A DNA stretch of 64,000 bases from Cercis canadensis (lineage: Eukaryota > Streptophyta > Magnoliopsida > Fabales > Fabaceae), in contig QAOA01001442.1 of the NCBI GenBank assembly GCA_003255065.1, positions 670,332 through 734,331 on the forward strand, in the 5' to 3' direction. The notes beneath the pieces were generated by a model. That model saw only the letters and a program-made list of their open reading frames with translations, was not told the DNA's origin and searched no databases. Of the stretch, positions 60,126 through 64,000 are shown one piece after another (the stretch's first letter is position 1; each line of letters opens with the position of its first letter). The translations under genes and the position numbers were made by a program.

Positions 60126-63100
60126 TAGGTACACTGAAACCACAATTCAGAGTTTAGAAATGTTTTGCCATCATTAGTACATGATAATGTCATCACAAAT
60201 TCACATTTCATAGAGTAGATAAGATTTGGATTGTCAAACAAGCATTTATCCATAGAAAATTACTTCTTTTTTTCTTTTCTCTGGCATTTTACTGCTTAAT
60301 TTTACATTGTAAATTCTTCTCCTGTACCCTGTGTATCAAAGGAATTGTTACGAATTCACAAAGATTGACTTATCAAGAGTTAGAAACTCTTGGAATGCCT
60401 TATTTTCTCCTTTTCTGAAGAGGGTTACATTCATGTGTGTACACAGAGTTGAATAATCATTCCATTCTAGCACCATATACAAATAGAGATCTACAAATTA
60501 TTTGAAACTAATCTTGACATTAATAAGCATAAAATCTTCTAATTTTGTTGTTACAGCAAGATACTGCTTCAATTCGATTCCTATTCTAACTTGAGGTGTT
60601 AAACATTCTGTAAAAAGAGAAGCAGACACATCGCTGTACCACAGCAGATGGCTGGTTTATATTCCATGTTGCTAAACAAGAGATGGTCGCAACCATCAAA
60701 TTAGTCACATATTTTCCATAACAAGCAAATGATCAAAGAAAAAAAGATGGCAAAAACAAGGGATGTTTCTTTTGCTTGTTGGACCCAGCTACATGTAAAT
60801 GAATATATACATGTGACTAAATATAAAGGTATTCAACCACAGCATCTTAAAAATTCTAACTCTTTTGTGTCCTGAGGTCAGTTTATGTGTAAGCCACAGA
60901 CTTTGTGTATTGTGCAGAGCTTAAATCAGACTTTCACAATTCTGAAATTTTCTACCACGTATCTTTCAAATGCATAACAATCCAGATTCCTGATTGAATC
61001 TGGAAAATGTCAGATTGAATAGGATAAAAAATATGGAGGACTTCAAATTAGAACTAAGCCACGAAATCTTTATTCTATACAAATAGTATTTTTGCCATTG
61101 CAGAGGAACAGGGTGTACCGAAACTGAGGATAAAAGAAAAGAAAACAAAAAGCCAAGAAACTCAGTGAGCAGCAAAGGTACTCGTGCATGTTTTACATTC
61201 CTCCAACTAATATATGCAAATTTCTGGACATTCAAAACTTTTATTTTACCACAATGTACAACTTTCTTTCAAAATATAACAAGCCACTATTTTTTTAAAG
61301 ATTAATCTCAAATACCATTTGAGGGATAAATCCTCAACTGACTGAAGTCCTCCAAATGGATTCCTGATTTTGCCATTCTACGCTACATTTCTCCTGTGAT
61401 ACTTTTGCAACCATATCTTTCCTTATCAGTTCTACCCACATCACTCTTGCTCTCCTTTCTATTATTTTCTATTCTCTATTTGAATTCTCCCAGCCCTCCC
61501 TGCTGACATCTTCACCTTCACGTTACACATGCCCATACACTCTTTTAAATGCAACTTCAACTTTTCCAGCCAATTGAAGGTACCCTCATTAACCATGGAT
61601 ATCATAATGACAAAACAAGCACATCCACTTGAAGCGGCCTTAAAAAGATTATACCATTCCAAATTCAACCATCGCTAATATCAAACTCAAATTTATATAC
61701 ATGCCCATTTTCTGATTCGCACATCTCAGGAAGCTGCCTTAAAAAGATCATACATCAGCCCTAAGAAAATTGACAAGATCATGGTCATGGGTCAAGATTA
61801 TGTTGTTATACCCCCAATGTATTATACTGAAAAGGAAAAACAAAAAATTGTTGCAACACTGAGAAGGGATAAAAAATGGAAGTAGATAATGATAATATTA
61901 GGAGAACAAGGATGATGTTGATTATTGAAGAACAAAACATGAATACCCATTAAAGCTAGAAGGCTGAGAATTATAACAACAGCATGAATAGGACTATAGT
62001 ACAGTAACGAGTAGAGTGCCATTTTAGCTTTACCTGAAGGAGCTTGCTAACAGCATACGCAAGAGGAAGATACCTGATTTTGAGTTATAAGGGGTGTGTT
62101 GTGTTTCTGTTTTTATTTTTTTTGTTTTTAAAAATTATTTTTAAAAATTATGTTTAAAAATTGTTTTGCAAAATAAAAATATAAAAAAATATGTTTGATA
62201 AACTATTTTGAAATAATTTTTAAATAGAAAATAATAAAAAATTTGCTTTGTCAAATTGTTTTGAAAACAAGTTTAGAAAACTAGTTTGATATAATTTTTT
62301 TTTTAATTTTTATGTTGATTAATTTTGTAAATAAATTATGGTAATGTTTTAATGAGAATATAAGAAGAATAAATAATAAAAAATGAAAAAATAATTATAA
62401 AATTTAATTTAATATTAATATAGCATTAATACATTTAAATATATTGTTCTAAAATATAGGTGAGAATGAAAATTCTCAATAACGTTAACATTTCCATAAA
62501 TAAAAATTCATAACTTATTCCAAACACTACCTTACGAAAATATCATAAATTATGAAAATGGAGTGATGACCATTTGTGTTCCACGCTTTAGAAATATCAT
62601 CATCATAAATTTGGCATGAAAATAAAGTAAAAGATTGCAACGTCAAGAGTTGAAACAAATTGGGTACAGATCTTTGAAATGCAATATAGCATCCCCTCTA
62701 TGAACAACTGTGACCCAACTTTCTCCTTTCTAATTAAAAGATCTAGGTAGGGAGAAATTACCTTGTTGCTAGTTCTCTTCCCTTTCTTTGAACAACTTCA
62801 ATCTCCTCTCATTTTCCGTCATACTTAAAAAAGTTCAGATTTATCAAAAAAAAAACAACCAATTTCCATGTGACTGCAGTCAGAAGAAAAGTAACCAATT
62901 AATTAACCTCATGACATATGTACAAGTCCAATATTCTAAAATTCATACCACATACATGGAAGAATATAATATAAAGAAAGAAACTGCAAGACACCAATAA
63001 ATTTGCTTATCTTGCAAAGGATGACCAAAACGTGCTTCAGAGTTTACCAAATTTTGGTAAATGTTACAGCTAATTTGACCGAATGTTACATCTGCCATTT

Positions 63101-64000
63101 TATGGCAACCTCTTGAGAAGCAATGACCAACTATGCTAAATGAACAAAATAGCATTGTGAACCTATCTAGTCTACTTTATTTGCTAGAAACAGCACTTGT
63201 GAGCACTGCAGTACTAATATCTGTGTCTTCAAAAGACATTCAAGAGCAAGCAAATGCAGCAGGCAAAAACCAGCCCAGAGATGCTAAGATTTGCAGGGGA
63301 GCTAAGTGTGCCATACCGCTTTCTAAAAAAACACCCCCAAATTTGAAGAAATTTGGGCATGCCAGTTCATACCCTTTAAACATTAATAATCAGTGCATCC
63401 CAATCCAAATATCAAAAGTATTTGCTACCCCTTAGATTAATTATTTTCAAAGGATGCCATAAATAGTATGAACTAATTGAATAACCACTATTTTGCAGCC
63501 CACTAACTAATAACAATTATACTAACGGCAACAGAGCAACCTCAAATGCTAATGACTATCATGCAAGGGACCAAAAAGGATGGGAAAGATAATCAAATCT
63601 TCCGAAATCCCAACCCAAGATGAATTATCCGCAATAAAAATAATTAATTAACCAGTGAATTTACACAAAAATGATAAAGAAATATAGAAGGAGGGGATTG
63701 GATAATCTTTGCGAGAGAGAGATAGAAACAAAGATAAAACTTGAGGAAAAATTGAGCTCTAAGACAGCAAAATACAGTCTACGTCAGTGATGGCAGCGAC
63801 GGGAGATGTTCTATTCTAACTTGTATGTTTTTGAAAAGTGTTTTTAAAGGTGTAGGGGAACATTCTATTCTAACTTGTATGTTCTTGGGCCACTCGGACC
63901 AAGCCTACATGGTTTGCTTTCAAGACACTAGTCAATTGTGGAGAGTTAATGGGCCTCTGCAAATATTGTTATGAGGTGACCCATAAGCTAATAAGTGTGA
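60126..64000. other. 3.9 kb without a supported gene
   Basis: The ATL 3' UTR is followed by AT-rich DNA. The minus strand at about 63690-63810 is CT-rich and could be a leader of a minus-strand transcript. 62040-62076 (minus) has an exon-like frame (YLPLAYAVSKLLQ) between AG and GT, but I cannot link these into a gene. 62090-62350 is very A/T-rich low-complexity sequence. A 19-bp word 'ttctattctaacttgtatg' is repeated near 63808 and 63863. Confidence 0.45.

Noticed and set aside
61462-61668. 68-codon minus-strand frame
   Set aside because: No similarity that I recognise, and part of the sequence is echoed nearby ('gccttaaaaagat.ata'), suggesting repeat-derived DNA.
62037-62076. Exon-like minus-strand segment (YLPLAYAVSKLLQ) flanked by AG and GT
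   Set aside because: Too short, and no neighbouring exons could be joined to it; noted only in the region description.
63890-63920. 'actcggaccaagcctacat', resembling miR166 (tcggaccaggcttcat..)
   Set aside because: Several mismatches and no hairpin partner seen nearby.
1-64000. LTR retrotransposons, endogenous virus copies or Polinton-like elements
   Set aside because: I saw no paired long terminal repeats and no polymerase, capsid or envelope-like frames in any of the six frames supplied.

Overview
This is a window of nuclear DNA from a eudicot plant. The genes are intron-rich with standard GT..AG introns, the intergenic DNA is AT-rich with MITEs and microsatellites, and the proteins belong to land-plant families: SYP12-type syntaxins, CP33-type chloroplast RNA-binding protein, NF-YA with miR169 sites, ATL RING-H2, type I MADS. 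I cannot name the species. I found no LTR or retrovirus-like element, CRISPR array, operon, tRNA or rRNA.

Layout. 1-0.7 kb is a degenerate AT-rich tandem repeat. 1.07-14.6 kb (+) is a 28-exon TRAPPC8/Trs85 gene, rebuilt here in one frame to 1284 aa. 15.2-20.6 kb is a transposon cluster: a Mutator-like element carrying a piece of a PPR gene and a nested long-inverted-repeat element, a 339-bp MITE, and a 2.4-kb hAT element with an 8-bp target duplication and a small spliced reading frame. 21.2-21.6 kb (+) encodes a mitochondrial bS21 ribosomal protein. 24.9-30.1 kb (+) holds two tandem plasma-membrane syntaxin genes of the SYP121/SYP122 clade. 31.9-35.9 kb (+) is a TatD-family hydrolase, followed tail to tail by a CP33-like gene (36.9-38.3 kb, -). 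39.3-43.4 kb (-) is an NF-YA gene with two miR169 sites in its 3' UTR. 43.6-52.9 kb has no gene that I can support. 52.9-53.8 kb is a six-copy, ~145-bp tandem repeat directly upstream of an intronless type I (M-gamma) MADS gene (53.98-55.0 kb, +). 55.8-57.3 kb (-) encodes a small secreted Cys-rich protein. 59.6-60.1 kb (+) is an ATL RING-H2 gene with an abutting uORF. The last 3.9 kb has no supported gene.

The genes are individual housekeeping, trafficking and regulatory loci rather than one system. From memory, the syntaxin, TatD and CP33 run matches Arabidopsis At3g52400-At3g52390-At3g52380, so this is an old conserved block.

A technical point matters for any reader: seven single-N positions are each flanked by a near-identical repeat of the sequence before them. 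They look like unmerged contig (possibly haplotype) overlaps, so the 'duplications' at those places, including a false extra syntaxin start and a doubled ATL promoter, are probably not real. The observations I rate highest are the tandem repeat at the MADS gene, the paired miR169 sites, and the two gene-fragment-carrying DNA transposons.
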